DNA of 64,000 nucleotides. Source: Natranaerovirga hydrolytica (lineage in GTDB: Bacteria > Bacillota > Clostridia > Lachnospirales > DSM-24629). The notes beneath the pieces were generated by a model. That model searched no databases. It saw only the letters and a list, made by a program, of their open reading frames with translations, and was not told where the DNA came from. Shown in pieces: positions 45,092 through 53,312 of the stretch (position 1 is the first letter of the stretch; the number at the start of each line of letters is the position of its first letter). Where the stretch lies: positions 769,652 to 833,651 of the forward strand of contig NZ_SMGQ01000011.1 of the NCBI RefSeq assembly GCF_004339095.1. Direction: 5' to 3'. Position numbers and translations under genes: made by a program.

Positions 45092-46102
45092 TTGAACAGA
45101 TTTATCCCTGATAAAGCTTATATTAATCCAAAAGCATTGGATTATGATAAGGGAATAGCTATTAAAAACACTTTAGAATCTTTAGGCGTGCCTATTATCC
45201 TATCACGTTCTGTAAAAATAGATGAAGAGACCGTTCAAAAGAAATACATTCAATCTAAGAAAACCATTTATGTTACTTTAAATAATCAAAAAAAACTACA
45301 ACCTTGTCGTCCTTCTGCTGACTATATGTTTCATTTGTCTAGTTCTTGTCCTGCCCATTGTGAATACTGTTATCTCCAAACCACACAAGGTGAAAAACCT
45401 TTCCTCAAACTTTTTGTTAACCTTGAAGATATCTTTAATGTTATTGATAATTATATACAGCTGAAACCCTCTGATTATACTTATTTTGAAGCGGGTAGCT
45501 TAACAGATCCTATTGCTCTTGAACATTTATCGGATAATCTAAAAGATGGTATTGAATACTTTGGAAAATCTAATCAAGGTCGTTTGCGTGTGGTTTCCAA
45601 ATATGATTATGTGGATGGATTCTTAGATATTCAACATCATAATCATACTAAGTTTAGATTCAGCATGAATGCTCAGTATGTTATTGATACTTTTGAACAT
45701 CATACATCAAATTTTGAAGAAAGAATCTTAGCTGCTTCAAAGATAGCAGACGCAGGTTACCCTATTGGTTTTATTATAGCACCGATTATGGTATTTGATG
45801 GATGGAAAGAAGGTTATGATCATCTCTTTAAAGAATTAAGTCTTAAGCTTAAAGATTATAAAAAAGAAATTACTTTCGAACTCATTCAACATCGCTATAC
45901 ACAAACAGCCAAAGAATTAATCTTAGAGAGATTTCCCAAGACTTCTTTAGATATGGACGAAGCAACACGTCAATTAAAATGGGGACCTTATGGTAAGTTT
46001 AAATATGTTTATCTTAAAGAAGTCAGTTCAGATATGAAAGCTTTTATGATTGATTCTATTAATAAGTATTTTAACAATGCCGTTATTGAATACTTTACTT
46101 AA
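45092..46102 (+). CDS. splB: Spore photoproduct lyase
   Basis: The TTG at 45092 is the better start: GAGGTG lies four to five bases upstream, and an in-frame GTG at 45083 is part of that SD. The 336-residue radical-SAM enzyme has CPAHCEYC (Cys86, Cys90, Cys93; C-x3-C-x2-C) binding the 4Fe-4S cluster, then YFEAGSLTDPIALEHL and FRFSMNAQYVIDTFEH. It reverses the thymine dimer 5-thyminyl-5,6-dihydrothymine at spore outgrowth. Conserved features for the family are present. In Bacillus it is made in the forespore under sigma-G. Confidence 0.92.
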   Translation: MNRFIPDKAYINPKALDYDKGIAIKNTLESLGVPIILSRSVKIDEETVQKKYIQSKKTIYVTLNNQKKLQPCRPSADYMFHLSSSCPAHCEYCYLQTTQGEKPFLKLFVNLEDIFNVIDNYIQLKPSDYTYFEAGSLTDPIALEHLSDNLKDGIEYFGKSNQGRLRVVSKYDYVDGFLDIQHHNHTKFRFSMNAQYVIDTFEHHTSNFEERILAASKIADAGYPIGFIIAPIMVFDGWKEGYDHLFKELSLKLKDYKKEITFELIQHRYTQTAKELILERFPKTSLDMDEATRQLKWGPYGKFKYVYLKEVSSDMKAFMIDSINKYFNNAVIEYFT

Positions 46103-46107
46103 AAAAA

Positions 46108-46138
46108 ATAGGTACTATGGTTTGATTATAGTACCTAT
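46108..46138. terminator. Bidirectional terminator
   Basis: ATAGGTACTAT pairs with ATAGTACCTAT around an 8-nt loop between the convergent splB and helicase genes; it overlaps the last codon and stop of the helicase. A T-run follows on the minus strand. Confidence 0.7.
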
Positions 46139-48126
46139 CCTAACGTTATTAAATTCTGCTCTAAACAATAAGATAAACTTAATTTCATTGTTTTCTTAGA
46201 AGCGTAAAATTGTATGCTTATTTTGTCTTTATTAATTTTTTTAATTTGTCCAAGACCGAATTGTTTGTGTTTGATTTCTAGACCTTCTTTTATTGACTCT
46301 AATGGCAAAATCATTTCTTGAATAAATCTTGAAGGCAAAAGTTTGTCATTATTTTTTTTATTAAAGTAAGAGAGAATCAATTCTTTTTTTGCTCGCGTCA
46401 TGCCTACATAGAATAATCTTCTTTCTTCTTCATTTAAATAATCCTCTGATTTTTCGTGAGGTAAGATGCCTTCATTGCACCCTGTCAAGAAAACCGTATG
46501 AAATTCTAAGCCTTTTGCGCTGTGAATGGTTGTTAAGGTAAGTGCTTCTTTATTTTTGCTTTTGTTTTTGTAATTGTTTTTAAGCTCTTGACTGTATTCT
46601 TCTATATGCATGAGCCATTCTTCAAAGTTATTATAGTTTTTAGCAGTATCTTCTAATTCTTGTGCCACTTCAAGCAAGCCATCTTTGCTTACTTTTCTGT
46701 ATTCAGCGTATTCCATAATAAAACCATCATACCCTATGGTTTTTCTGATATATTGTATGCCTTCATAAGGTTTAAGTGATTTAAGATGTTGTATATGGTA
46801 TTGTAATTCTTCTAATCGATTAACCATCCATTCTTTATCGTTGTATTTTTGGTACAAACCTTCCCAGATGTTATCAGAATGTTTTTTAGCAAATATAAGA
46901 TTTTCTTTGTTAATGTACCGAGTGGGTTTGTTAATAATTCTTGTTAAAGAATCTACGTCTTTAATGTTTTGAGTTAAGGTAAAATAAGCAATAAAATCTT
47001 TTGCAATCCAATGTTCAAATACATTGGACATTTGATCTCTAACCATAAAAGGAATATTTGAGTCCATTAATCGTTCAATAAAATGTCTACCTTGCATATT
47101 GGTTCTATAAATGATTGCCATTTGAGAAGGGGATCTATCTTGTGATTTCTTTTTTATTTGTTCTATAACATAATCTGCTTCTTCTTCTATTGTTGGCAGT
47201 TCTATTATAATAGGTTCTGACCCTTCTTCATTAATGGTATCCAACTCTTTTTTATACCTTTTTGTGTTGTGGTTAATAACATTTAAACTGCCTTTTAGTA
47301 TTTTTTGTGTTGAGCGATAGTTCGTGCTTAAAATAATTTTTTCTGTTGCTTTATAGTCATTAGGAAAGTTTAATAAAAAATCAGGCTTAGCACCTCTAAA
47401 TTGATAAATGGCTTGGTCATCATCGCCTACAACAAAAAGATTGTTCTTTGGAGCCGCTAACAACTTGATACATTCGTATTGAATGCGGTTAATGTCTTGG
47501 AATTCATCTATTAATATGTATTTAAATTTTTTTTGCCAGTAATGTAAAATCTTATTGTTAACTTGTAGCACTTGATAACACTTTTCTAGCATATCATCAA
47601 AATCAATTAAATTACGTTCAGCCTTAAATTGTTCATAAATCCTATAGACATCTCTAAATTCACTTGCAGAACATGTTGTAGAATGATAATGGTTGATATC
47701 AATTAATTCACTTTTTATATAACTCATTTCTTGAATAATGCTTTGAATGATTTCATTTTCATCTTCATAACTTATCTTTAAACTTTTTATGATTTTAAGC
47801 AATAAGGGGTATTTTTTATCTTCTAGCATGACATTGTCTAATTTGTATATGCCTGATTGTCTAAGAATACGAAAAAACACAGAATGAAAGGTGCCAAAAG
47901 TTACTTCTTGTTCGTTGCATAGATTTAAAAACCTTTCTCTCATTTCATCTGCTGAAGCCCGTGAGAAAGTGATGACCAAAATATTTTTAGGGGCAACTTT
48001 ATATTCTTGAATTAAGTTTTTTGTTCTATGGGTTATTACTGTGGTTTTACCTGATCCTGGACCTGCCAATACCATCATGGGTCCTGTATTGTGATCAATG
48101 GCTACTTTTTGTGTTAAATTCTTCAA
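46135..48126 (-). CDS. UvrD/PcrA-type DNA helicase
   Basis: The 663-residue superfamily 1A helicase shows Walker A GPGSGKTTVITHR (about 22-34), Walker B ILIDEFQDINRIQYE, motif III GDDDQAIYQFRGA, LSTNYRSTQ, TIHSAKGLEFHTVFLTG and the arginine-finger region ERRLFYVGMTRAKKEL. Near the C-terminus FGLGQIKKINKDKISIQF resembles the PcrA Tudor-like domain. It is about 70 residues shorter than PcrA. It unwinds 3' to 5' during repair. It stands alone with a sigma-A-like promoter. Confidence 0.88.
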   Translation of the reverse strand: MKNLTQKVAIDHNTGPMMVLAGPGSGKTTVITHRTKNLIQEYKVAPKNILVITFSRASADEMRERFLNLCNEQEVTFGTFHSVFFRILRQSGIYKLDNVMLEDKKYPLLLKIIKSLKISYEDENEIIQSIIQEMSYIKSELIDINHYHSTTCSASEFRDVYRIYEQFKAERNLIDFDDMLEKCYQVLQVNNKILHYWQKKFKYILIDEFQDINRIQYECIKLLAAPKNNLFVVGDDDQAIYQFRGAKPDFLLNFPNDYKATEKIILSTNYRSTQKILKGSLNVINHNTKRYKKELDTINEEGSEPIIIELPTIEEEADYVIEQIKKKSQDRSPSQMAIIYRTNMQGRHFIERLMDSNIPFMVRDQMSNVFEHWIAKDFIAYFTLTQNIKDVDSLTRIINKPTRYINKENLIFAKKHSDNIWEGLYQKYNDKEWMVNRLEELQYHIQHLKSLKPYEGIQYIRKTIGYDGFIMEYAEYRKVSKDGLLEVAQELEDTAKNYNNFEEWLMHIEEYSQELKNNYKNKSKNKEALTLTTIHSAKGLEFHTVFLTGCNEGILPHEKSEDYLNEEERRLFYVGMTRAKKELILSYFNKKNNDKLLPSRFIQEMILPLESIKEGLEIKHKQFGLGQIKKINKDKISIQFYASKKTMKLSLSYCLEQNLITLG

Positions 48127-48208
48127 TAATATCCCCCTCTATACTATAATATAAATTTCTTTTGTAAAATAATGACATCCTAAAAACAAACTTCTAGTTG
48201 CTTTATTT

Positions 48209-48236
48209 ATTATAACATAAATAAAATCATTTACAA
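48209..48236 (-). promoter_or_regulatory. Candidate sigma-A promoter of the helicase gene
   Basis: TTGTAA (48231-48236) and TATAAT (48209-48214) on the minus strand are 16 nt apart, about 85 nt before the helicase start. Confidence 0.5.
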
Positions 48237-48330
48237 AAATTTGCCATATATCTTTTTATAAAAATCTTCTTATATATGTTCCCTTCAATCTCTTTTTTCA
48301 TATTATGAATTATGGGAAGGAGGGGGCATA

Positions 48331-48951
48331 GTGCTTTTTTTGTTTGCATTAAGTGTTAGTTTAGATAGTCTTGCTGTAGGCATTAGCTATGGCATCAAGA
48401 AAATCAAAATATCAATTATTAGCCTTTTCGTTATTCTGTTGTTGTCTAGCTTTTCTTTAATGATGTCTTGGTTAATGGGAAATTTAATTCTTTCTTTTGT
48501 ACCCATGAATGGCGTCAAATATCTAAGCTCTATACTACTTATCTTATTAGGACTCATTTACTTAATCCAAGCCGTTGTGGACTTGTATTATCCATCTAGA
48601 GAGGAAAAAATTGCAATCAAACAATTCCAAATAAAAATTTTTAATATTGTTATTGATATTATTCGTGAGCCTTCTGTGAGCGATATTGATCATTCAGGTA
48701 CAATAGAGATCAAAGAAGCCTTTTATATTGGAACTGCCCTAGCCATTGATTCCCTAGCCATAGGATTTGCATTATCTTTATATGATTTTAATATTTTTTT
48801 ATTTTTACTCTGTGCCAACTTAATCAATTTTTTTCTGCTACATCTAGGGCAATGGATCGGACGGATGACCAGTTTATTTATATCAGAAGAACGTCTAAAA
48901 ATCGTCTCCAGTTGTATTATTATCCTTCTTGGTATCATTAGACTTTTTTAA
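48331..48951 (+). CDS. ytaF: Sporulation membrane protein YtaF (MntP-related)
   Basis: The GTG start follows GGAGGGGG. The 206-residue protein has six membrane helices in two three-helix halves. Each half contains a D-S-L-A-V/I-G motif: SLDSLAVGISYG near residue 12 and AIDSLAIGFALS near residue 137. This is the layout of MntP-type manganese exporters and of YtaF of sporulating bacteria. The central loop contains SDIDHSGTIEIKEAF. It probably moves a divalent cation. YtaF is expressed in the mother cell in Bacillus; its transport activity has not been shown to my knowledge. Confidence 0.82.
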   Translation: MLFLFALSVSLDSLAVGISYGIKKIKISIISLFVILLLSSFSLMMSWLMGNLILSFVPMNGVKYLSSILLILLGLIYLIQAVVDLYYPSREEKIAIKQFQIKIFNIVIDIIREPSVSDIDHSGTIEIKEAFYIGTALAIDSLAIGFALSLYDFNIFLFLLCANLINFFLLHLGQWIGRMTSLFISEERLKIVSSCIIILLGIIRLF

Positions 48952-48972
48952 ACAAACAAATCTTATGCATAA

Positions 48973-49007
48973 AAAAAGGAAGCTTCATACGGATTGACTT
49001 CCTTTTT
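48973..49007. terminator. Terminator between ytaF and thiM
   Basis: AAAAAGGAAG pairs with CTTCCTTTTT across 15 nt. The 3' arm lies in the last codons of thiM, and both convergent genes could use it. Confidence 0.65.
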
Positions 49008-49830
49008 CTACATATAATCTGCCTTCTTTTATATAAGTGTCTTTGTTAAAAAGATTGATGCAATCCATTAACTTTGCTTTATAACTGCCACTGCCTTCAT
49101 TTTCTCTTAATAATTGATGGGCTTTTTCTCCTGCTATACCCATTAACATCGTACCTGCAATCGCAGCGTACACACTTTCATTTGATAGACCTAAAAAAGT
49201 TCCAATAATTGAAGTGGTCATACACCCTGTTCCTGTAATAGATGTTAGCATTGTCTCTCCATTAAGAATGGTATAAAGATCTTGTCCATCACTGATACAA
49301 TCTTCTTTTCCTGTAATTGCGACGACTGTTCCTAACTGATTAGCCAGATTTTTTGCTATCACACCACCATTCATTTGGTCTGTATCTGAGTCAACGCCTT
49401 TGGTCTTAACCTTTAATCCATAGAGTTTTTTTATTTCTGACATATTCCCTTTGATGACAGAAAATTTGATTTCAGTTAATAATTTTTGTACGGTATGGTA
49501 TCGAAATGCTGTTGCACCGATACCAACTGGATCTAATACAACTGGTATCTTCAATTCATTGGCTTTTTTGCCTGCTATGATCATACTGTCAATATTGCTT
49601 TCTTGTAATGTCCCTATATTAATCACTAAACTATCCGCTTGTCTTACAATGTCTTCCACTTCGTTTTTGTCCATGGCCATAACAGGTGAGCCACCTATTG
49701 CTATAACAACGTTGGCACAATCATTTATGGTGACATAATTGGTTATGTGATGTATTAAGGGGTTTTTGCTTTTTATATCCTGTAATAAGTTGCTACATTT
49801 TTTTAAAATTTCTTGTGTAGAATCATTCAC
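48985..49830 (-). CDS. thiM: Hydroxyethylthiazole kinase
   Basis: The 281-residue protein has PLIHHITNYVTINDCAN at the N-terminus, GGSPVMAMDKNEVEDI, LDPVGIGATAFR, KGNMSEIKKLYG and the catalytic region ITGTGCMTTSIIGTF, all standard for ThiM. It phosphorylates 4-methyl-5-(beta-hydroxyethyl)thiazole in thiamine salvage. It overlaps thiD by 4 bp as the last gene of thiW-thiD-thiM. Confidence 0.93.
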   Translation of the reverse strand: MNDSTQEILKKCSNLLQDIKSKNPLIHHITNYVTINDCANVVIAIGGSPVMAMDKNEVEDIVRQADSLVINIGTLQESNIDSMIIAGKKANELKIPVVLDPVGIGATAFRYHTVQKLLTEIKFSVIKGNMSEIKKLYGLKVKTKGVDSDTDQMNGGVIAKNLANQLGTVVAITGKEDCISDGQDLYTILNGETMLTSITGTGCMTTSIIGTFLGLSNESVYAAIAGTMLMGIAGEKAHQLLRENEGSGSYKAKLMDCINLFNKDTYIKEGRLYVEKGSQSV

Positions 49831-50639
49831 TGCATCAAACCTGCTTTTTTGTATAGATCAAAAAAATGGTGTGTTGGTCCAACCCCTTTACCGATTGAAA
49901 ATGCTTGTTCAATTGCCATAGTAATATATAGCTTAGCTAATCTTACTGCTTCTTTCATATCCTTTTCTAATGCTAAGTAAGAAGCTATAGCAGATGATAA
50001 GGTGCACCCTGTTCCGTGTGTGTTTTGTGTATTAATAATAGGAGCTTTATAATAATTAAATGTTTGACCATCATATAAAATATCTATGGCTTCTTTTTCT
50101 TCTAATTCAAGATGTCCACCTTTTACTAAGACATTTTTAACACCCATATCATATATTATTTTAGCTGACTGTTCCATATCCTCAACTGTTTTTATTTTGA
50201 TATTGGATATGACTTCTGCTTCTGGAATATTAGGCGTAATCAGCGTTGCCAGAGGAATAAGCTCATTTATTAAAGTTTCTTTTGCTTCTTTATTTAAAAG
50301 GTCATAACCACTTTTTGAAATCATTACTGGGTCTAATACAACATTTTTAGGTTGATATGTTTTCAACCCTTCTGCTATGGTTTTTATGGTATCTATCATA
50401 GATACCATTCCAATTTTTACTGCGTCTACTTCAATATCCTCAAAGATTGCTTTAATTTGTTTTTCTATAATCTCCGTTGTTACATCTAATACACCAAATA
50501 CACCTTGGGTATTTTGAGCGGTTACTGCTGTAATAACACTCATACCGTATACACCTAATGCTGAAAATGTTTTTAAATCTGCTTGTATGCCTGCACCACC
50601 GCAAGTATCTGATCCTGCAATTGTTAAAGCTTTCTTCAT
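49827..50639 (-). CDS. thiD: Hydroxymethylpyrimidine (phosphate) kinase
   Basis: The 270-residue ribokinase-fold enzyme has [20 protein letters not shown] at the N-terminus, [27 protein letters not shown] and the catalytic [14 protein letters not shown] with the general-base Cys. It phosphorylates HMP and HMP-P for thiamine phosphate synthesis. The gap to thiW is 5 bp. ThiE, which would join the two halves, is not in the window. Confidence 0.94.
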   Translation of the reverse strand: MKKALTIAGSDTCGGAGIQADLKTFSALGVYGMSVITAVTAQNTQGVFGVLDVTTEIIEKQIKAIFEDIEVDAVKIGMVSMIDTIKTIAEGLKTYQPKNVVLDPVMISKSGYDLLNKEAKETLINELIPLATLITPNIPEAEVISNIKIKTVEDMEQSAKIIYDMGVKNVLVKGGHLELEEKEAIDILYDGQTFNYYKAPIINTQNTHGTGCTLSSAIASYLALEKDMKEAVRLAKLYITMAIEQAFSIGKGVGPTHHFFDLYKKAGLMQ

Positions 50640-50644
50640 CTTTT

Positions 50645-51121
50645 TTACCTCCTAATGTATTGTCTAAGTGATATTAATAAAAAATAAGCAATGATTCCGC
50701 CACCTATTGTACTCACTGAAAACGGTATAATAAAAGCAAATGCGACTGCCTCGTTTCCCATTACAAATTTTGCAATTGGAAAAGCTAATAATGCACCAAT
50801 CATTCCCGTTCCTATTATTTCCCCAAAAATAGCATATATTTCATTATGAAATTTTTTATAAAGTAGTCCTGCAAATAAGGCACCTATTAAACTTCCTGGA
50901 AAAGCAAGTAAGGTTCCTGTCCCCAACATATTTCTAAGAAGGGATATTAAAAAAGCATTCATTACTGCATAGACGGGTCCTACTAAAACAGCTGATAATA
51001 TGTTAATGGTATGTTGAATTGGATAACAATTGGCTATACCCACTGGTATGACAACAATACTGCCTAGAAGTGTACCTATTGCAATCAATAATGCTGATAA
51101 TGTTAACTTTTTTGTATTCAT
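50645..51121 (-). CDS. thiW: ThiW, thiazole-specific ECF transporter S component
   Basis: The real start is the ATG at 51121, preceded by AAGGAG; the frame continues 47 codons upstream into noncoding sequence. The 158-residue protein has five to six hydrophobic segments and conserved [37 protein letters not shown] and [20 protein letters not shown]. These match ThiW, the putative thiazole-precursor binding S component of an energy-coupling-factor transporter. It heads the thi operon, consistent with salvage of an external thiazole. Confidence 0.85.
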   Translation of the reverse strand: MNTKKLTLSALLIAIGTLLGSIVVIPVGIANCYPIQHTINILSAVLVGPVYAVMNAFLISLLRNMLGTGTLLAFPGSLIGALFAGLLYKKFHNEIYAIFGEIIGTGMIGALLAFPIAKFVMGNEAVAFAFIIPFSVSTIGGGIIAYFLLISLRQYIRR

Positions 51122-51147
51122 TGATTTGCTCCTTGCCTGATATAATG

Positions 51148-51181
51148 ATAAGCATAAATCCTTTTCAGAACTTATGCTTAT
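51148..51181 (-). other. Hairpin in the thiW leader
   Basis: ATAAGCATAA pairs with TTATGCTTAT around a 14-nt loop about 25 nt before the thiW start. No THI-box (CTGAGA plus GGATAA-type elements) is present nearby, and no T-run follows the hairpin. Confidence 0.5.
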
Positions 51182-51222
51182 ATAAAATAACATTTTTTTA
51201 ATTAAAAAACAATAGATTCCAC

Positions 51223-51888
51223 TTAATTGGAAATTTCTATGCCACCAAACATTGCAAAACATCTTATATTAACTGTTTTAAATGATGTCTCATCACCTTC
51301 AGGCCTTGTTCTGTCTTCCCAACCACCAAAAATCGGCACACCTGTCACCACAACTTTCCAATCTTTTGGAACCCTTATATCTATTCCACCAAAAATTGTT
51401 GTCAGTTCAAGTGTCACGCCTTCCTCTGATGCTTGTGCCTGAGTCAAATCAATTTCTCCACCACCAAATACGGCTGTAATATGACCCCCTTTAAAATTCT
51501 TAGAAGCATTCTTTGTTTCAATACCTCCAAAAATAGTCATACTGCTAATTTGGTCTTCTGTATTAACATTTTTATCATTTTCCCCAAAATTAGATGCTAA
51601 AAACCATATTCCTACTAAGATTAAAATAGTAGGCCATAGATAATGAGATAAATTATTGGGTAATACTTCTAATCGATTACCTAATATAATCCCACCTATA
51701 ATAACCATAATGGCTCCACCTATAATGGATACTTGTTTTCTAAGGAGTTGAATAACACCTACCACTATTAAAATTATTGGCCAGTATACAGAGATGAGTT
51801 CTCTAAATTCAATAACATTAGCTTGTTGCAAGAAAAATCCCAAACCTAAAAACACTAAAATAATACCTATAATTTTATTGCCTAACAT
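51223..51888 (-). CDS. LiaF-like membrane protein (DUF5668 plus cell-wall stress domain)
   Basis: The ATG at 51888 has GGGAGG seven bases upstream. The 221-residue product has four hydrophobic segments (about 5-110; GIILVFLGLGFFLQQ, YWPIILIVVGVIQLL, IGGAIMVIIGGIILG, LWPTILILVGIWFL). A beta-rich C-terminal domain follows, with repeated FGG motifs (MTIFGGIETKNAS, TAVFGGGEIDLTQ, LTTIFGGIDIRVPKDWKV, VPIFGGWEDRT). This is the LiaF family layout. LiaF regulates LiaRS-type two-component systems in envelope stress. No liaRS is adjacent. Confidence 0.8.
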   Translation of the reverse strand: MLGNKIIGIILVFLGLGFFLQQANVIEFRELISVYWPIILIVVGVIQLLRKQVSIIGGAIMVIIGGIILGNRLEVLPNNLSHYLWPTILILVGIWFLASNFGENDKNVNTEDQISSMTIFGGIETKNASKNFKGGHITAVFGGGEIDLTQAQASEEGVTLELTTIFGGIDIRVPKDWKVVVTGVPIFGGWEDRTRPEGDETSFKTVNIRCFAMFGGIEISN

Positions 51889-52020
51889 AAACATACCTCC
51901 CTTTAATATGCACTAGCTGTATCTTTTAAAAAAGTATCTTTTGTATTTATTATATCACATTTTGCCAATAACTGGGATTAAGCTTTATGAATTTTTTTGT
52001 TTTTCTTTCTTCACATAGAA

Positions 52021-52060
52021 TAAGGTAACACCTTGATATATCAATCAAAATGTTACCTTA
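52021..52060 (-). terminator. Hairpin downstream of the holin-like gene
   Basis: TAAGGTAACA pairs perfectly with TGTTACCTTA around a 20-nt loop, some 45 bp downstream of the holin-like stop. The following T-run is weak. Confidence 0.5.
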
Positions 52061-52104
52061 AATAGACGCTTCGATATGATCACATCCTATTAAGTGATAA
52101 TGGG

Positions 52105-52566
52105 TTATTTATTTGATGCGTTTTTTAATCTAGTATAAGCTTTTTTTATGAAATTTGGAATAGGTACGCCTATGCTTTCAAGGTTTTCTGCAATGCTCAA
52201 TCCTTCAATGCCTAAGAAATAACCAATAGAAAATATCGCTAAAAAACTTTTATAGGCTATGCCTATTCCTAAGCCTTCTTTACTTAGTCTAAATACGATA
52301 CAATCAAATAGTAACGTAAGGGTTATTAAAATGAGATAACCTAGCTTTTTAGCAATGATAGCCATTTCATTTTTTATAGCTCTTTTCTGAGAATGTCTTA
52401 TAGTCTCTGCGTTATGATTAATCAACATAGACATTATCCTAGTGATATAATCAATGATCATCAATAAAATTAAAATTTGTATTAAGTCTATAGTCATTTC
52501 CGATAGCACTTCATCTAACATTGTTGGTATAACACTCAATTGACCCATTGTAATCATGTTACTCAT
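52105..52566 (-). CDS. Holin-like protein (toxin secretion/phage lysis family)
   Basis: The start at 52566 has GGAGGGTG ahead; seven upstream codons are unlikely to be translated. The 153-residue protein has a hydrophobic N-terminal region (about 20-45, LIQILILLMIIDYITRIM), a basic middle part, a second hydrophobic region (about 78-115) and IEGLSIAENLESIGVPIPNFIKK near the C-terminus, the typical end of TcdE/phage-4 type holins. No endolysin or phage gene is nearby. It may be a domesticated holin used for protein release or lysis, but that is inference. Confidence 0.75.
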   Translation of the reverse strand: MSNMITMGQLSVIPTMLDEVLSEMTIDLIQILILLMIIDYITRIMSMLINHNAETIRHSQKRAIKNEMAIIAKKLGYLILITLTLLFDCIVFRLSKEGLGIGIAYKSFLAIFSIGYFLGIEGLSIAENLESIGVPIPNFIKKAYTRLKNASNK

Positions 52567-52870
52567 ACAATCACCCTCCAAATACAAACCATTTAAGAGC
52601 CTTATGAATAAATAATTAGAACTTTTTTGTTAACAGAGATCTCCCTTTTCTGTTACATTAGGCTGTATAAATTGTAATGGAGTTGTTATAACAGTATATA
52701 CTATAAGTTGTTACAAATGCACCTTTGCCTCCTTTCTTTTTTTATGGAATTATGACTTCTTATTCAAGTAACTGTTGTGTCACAATCTTCTTATATATAT
52801 ATTATATTAGAACTTTTTCATTTTTATTATCATTTTATTAAGTTTTATCACAAAAAACTTTACATTTGCA

Positions 52871-53170
52871 TTACATTTTGTGGATGACAGAATTAATTTT
52901 CTGATCCATTGTCCCTTTTTTATCTCGTCTATCGTCTATTCTAATAGATGTTACAACACGTTGAGCACCTTTTTGGAATGGAACTTCGTGTAATTTTTGA
53001 AAAGTCTTTAATAACACATTCATTTCTCCTTCTATAACTGTTCCCATTGGTGTTAATTGATATTTTATTGCTTTTTGAGATTCAAGTACTTTTTGACATT
53101 CTGCTACATAAGCACTCACACTGGTGTCTCCTGTTCCGACTGGTATCACTGTAATTTCTGCAATAGCCAT
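52871..53170 (-). CDS. MTH1187/UPF0045-type thiamine-binding protein
   Basis: The 99-residue protein has IAEITVIPVGTGDTSVSAYVAECQKVL and KYQLTPMGTVIEGEMNVLLKTFQKLHE, the ferredoxin-like MTH1187/YkoF-type fold that binds thiamine. It ends in RVVTSIRIDDRRDKKGTMDQKI. It may buffer or deliver thiamine, in keeping with the thi salvage operon some 2 kb away. Its 5' leader holds two hairpins. Confidence 0.82.
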   Translation of the reverse strand: MAIAEITVIPVGTGDTSVSAYVAECQKVLESQKAIKYQLTPMGTVIEGEMNVLLKTFQKLHEVPFQKGAQRVVTSIRIDDRRDKKGTMDQKINSVIHKM

Positions 53171-53192
53171 ACAATCATCCTTTCTTTATTAT

Positions 53193-53242
53193 GAAAGTGT
53201 CCTTTGCAAACTTGCTCCCAAGGATTTGGAAAGGACACTTTC
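53193..53242 (-). other. 13-bp hairpin in the leader of the thiamine-binding protein
   Basis: GAAAGTGTCCTTT pairs perfectly with AAAGGACACTTTC around 24 nt. It lies about 22 nt upstream of the start codon and is not followed by a T-run, so it is probably a leader structure. Confidence 0.55.
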
Positions 53243-53252
53243 AACGAATCTT

Positions 53253-53281
53253 GTATCTCTTACGACAGTAAGAGGCATACG
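53253..53281 (+). repeat. Dispersed 29-nt hairpin motif, copy B
   Basis: GTATCTCTTACGACAGTAAG then AGGCATACG; the inner hairpin CTCTTAC-GACA-GTAAGAG has seven perfect pairs. It matches copy A at 24 of 29 positions. It lies between the AAA protein gene and the thiamine-binding protein gene. Confidence 0.5.
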
Positions 53282-53312
53282 ATAAGTTCATAAGGTATCT
53301 TTGATATTTAAT

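Noticed and set aside
51121-51262. TPP riboswitch before thiW
   Set aside because: No CTGAGA or matching P4/P5 element was found; only a simple hairpin is present.
50645-51262. Longer thiW frame starting at 51262
   Set aside because: The extra 47 residues overlap the stop of the LiaF-like gene and lack homology; the ATG at 51121 has a good SD.
52105-52587. Prophage indicated by the holin-like gene
   Set aside because: No other phage genes or attachment sites are near, and the flanking genes are ordinary chromosomal ones.
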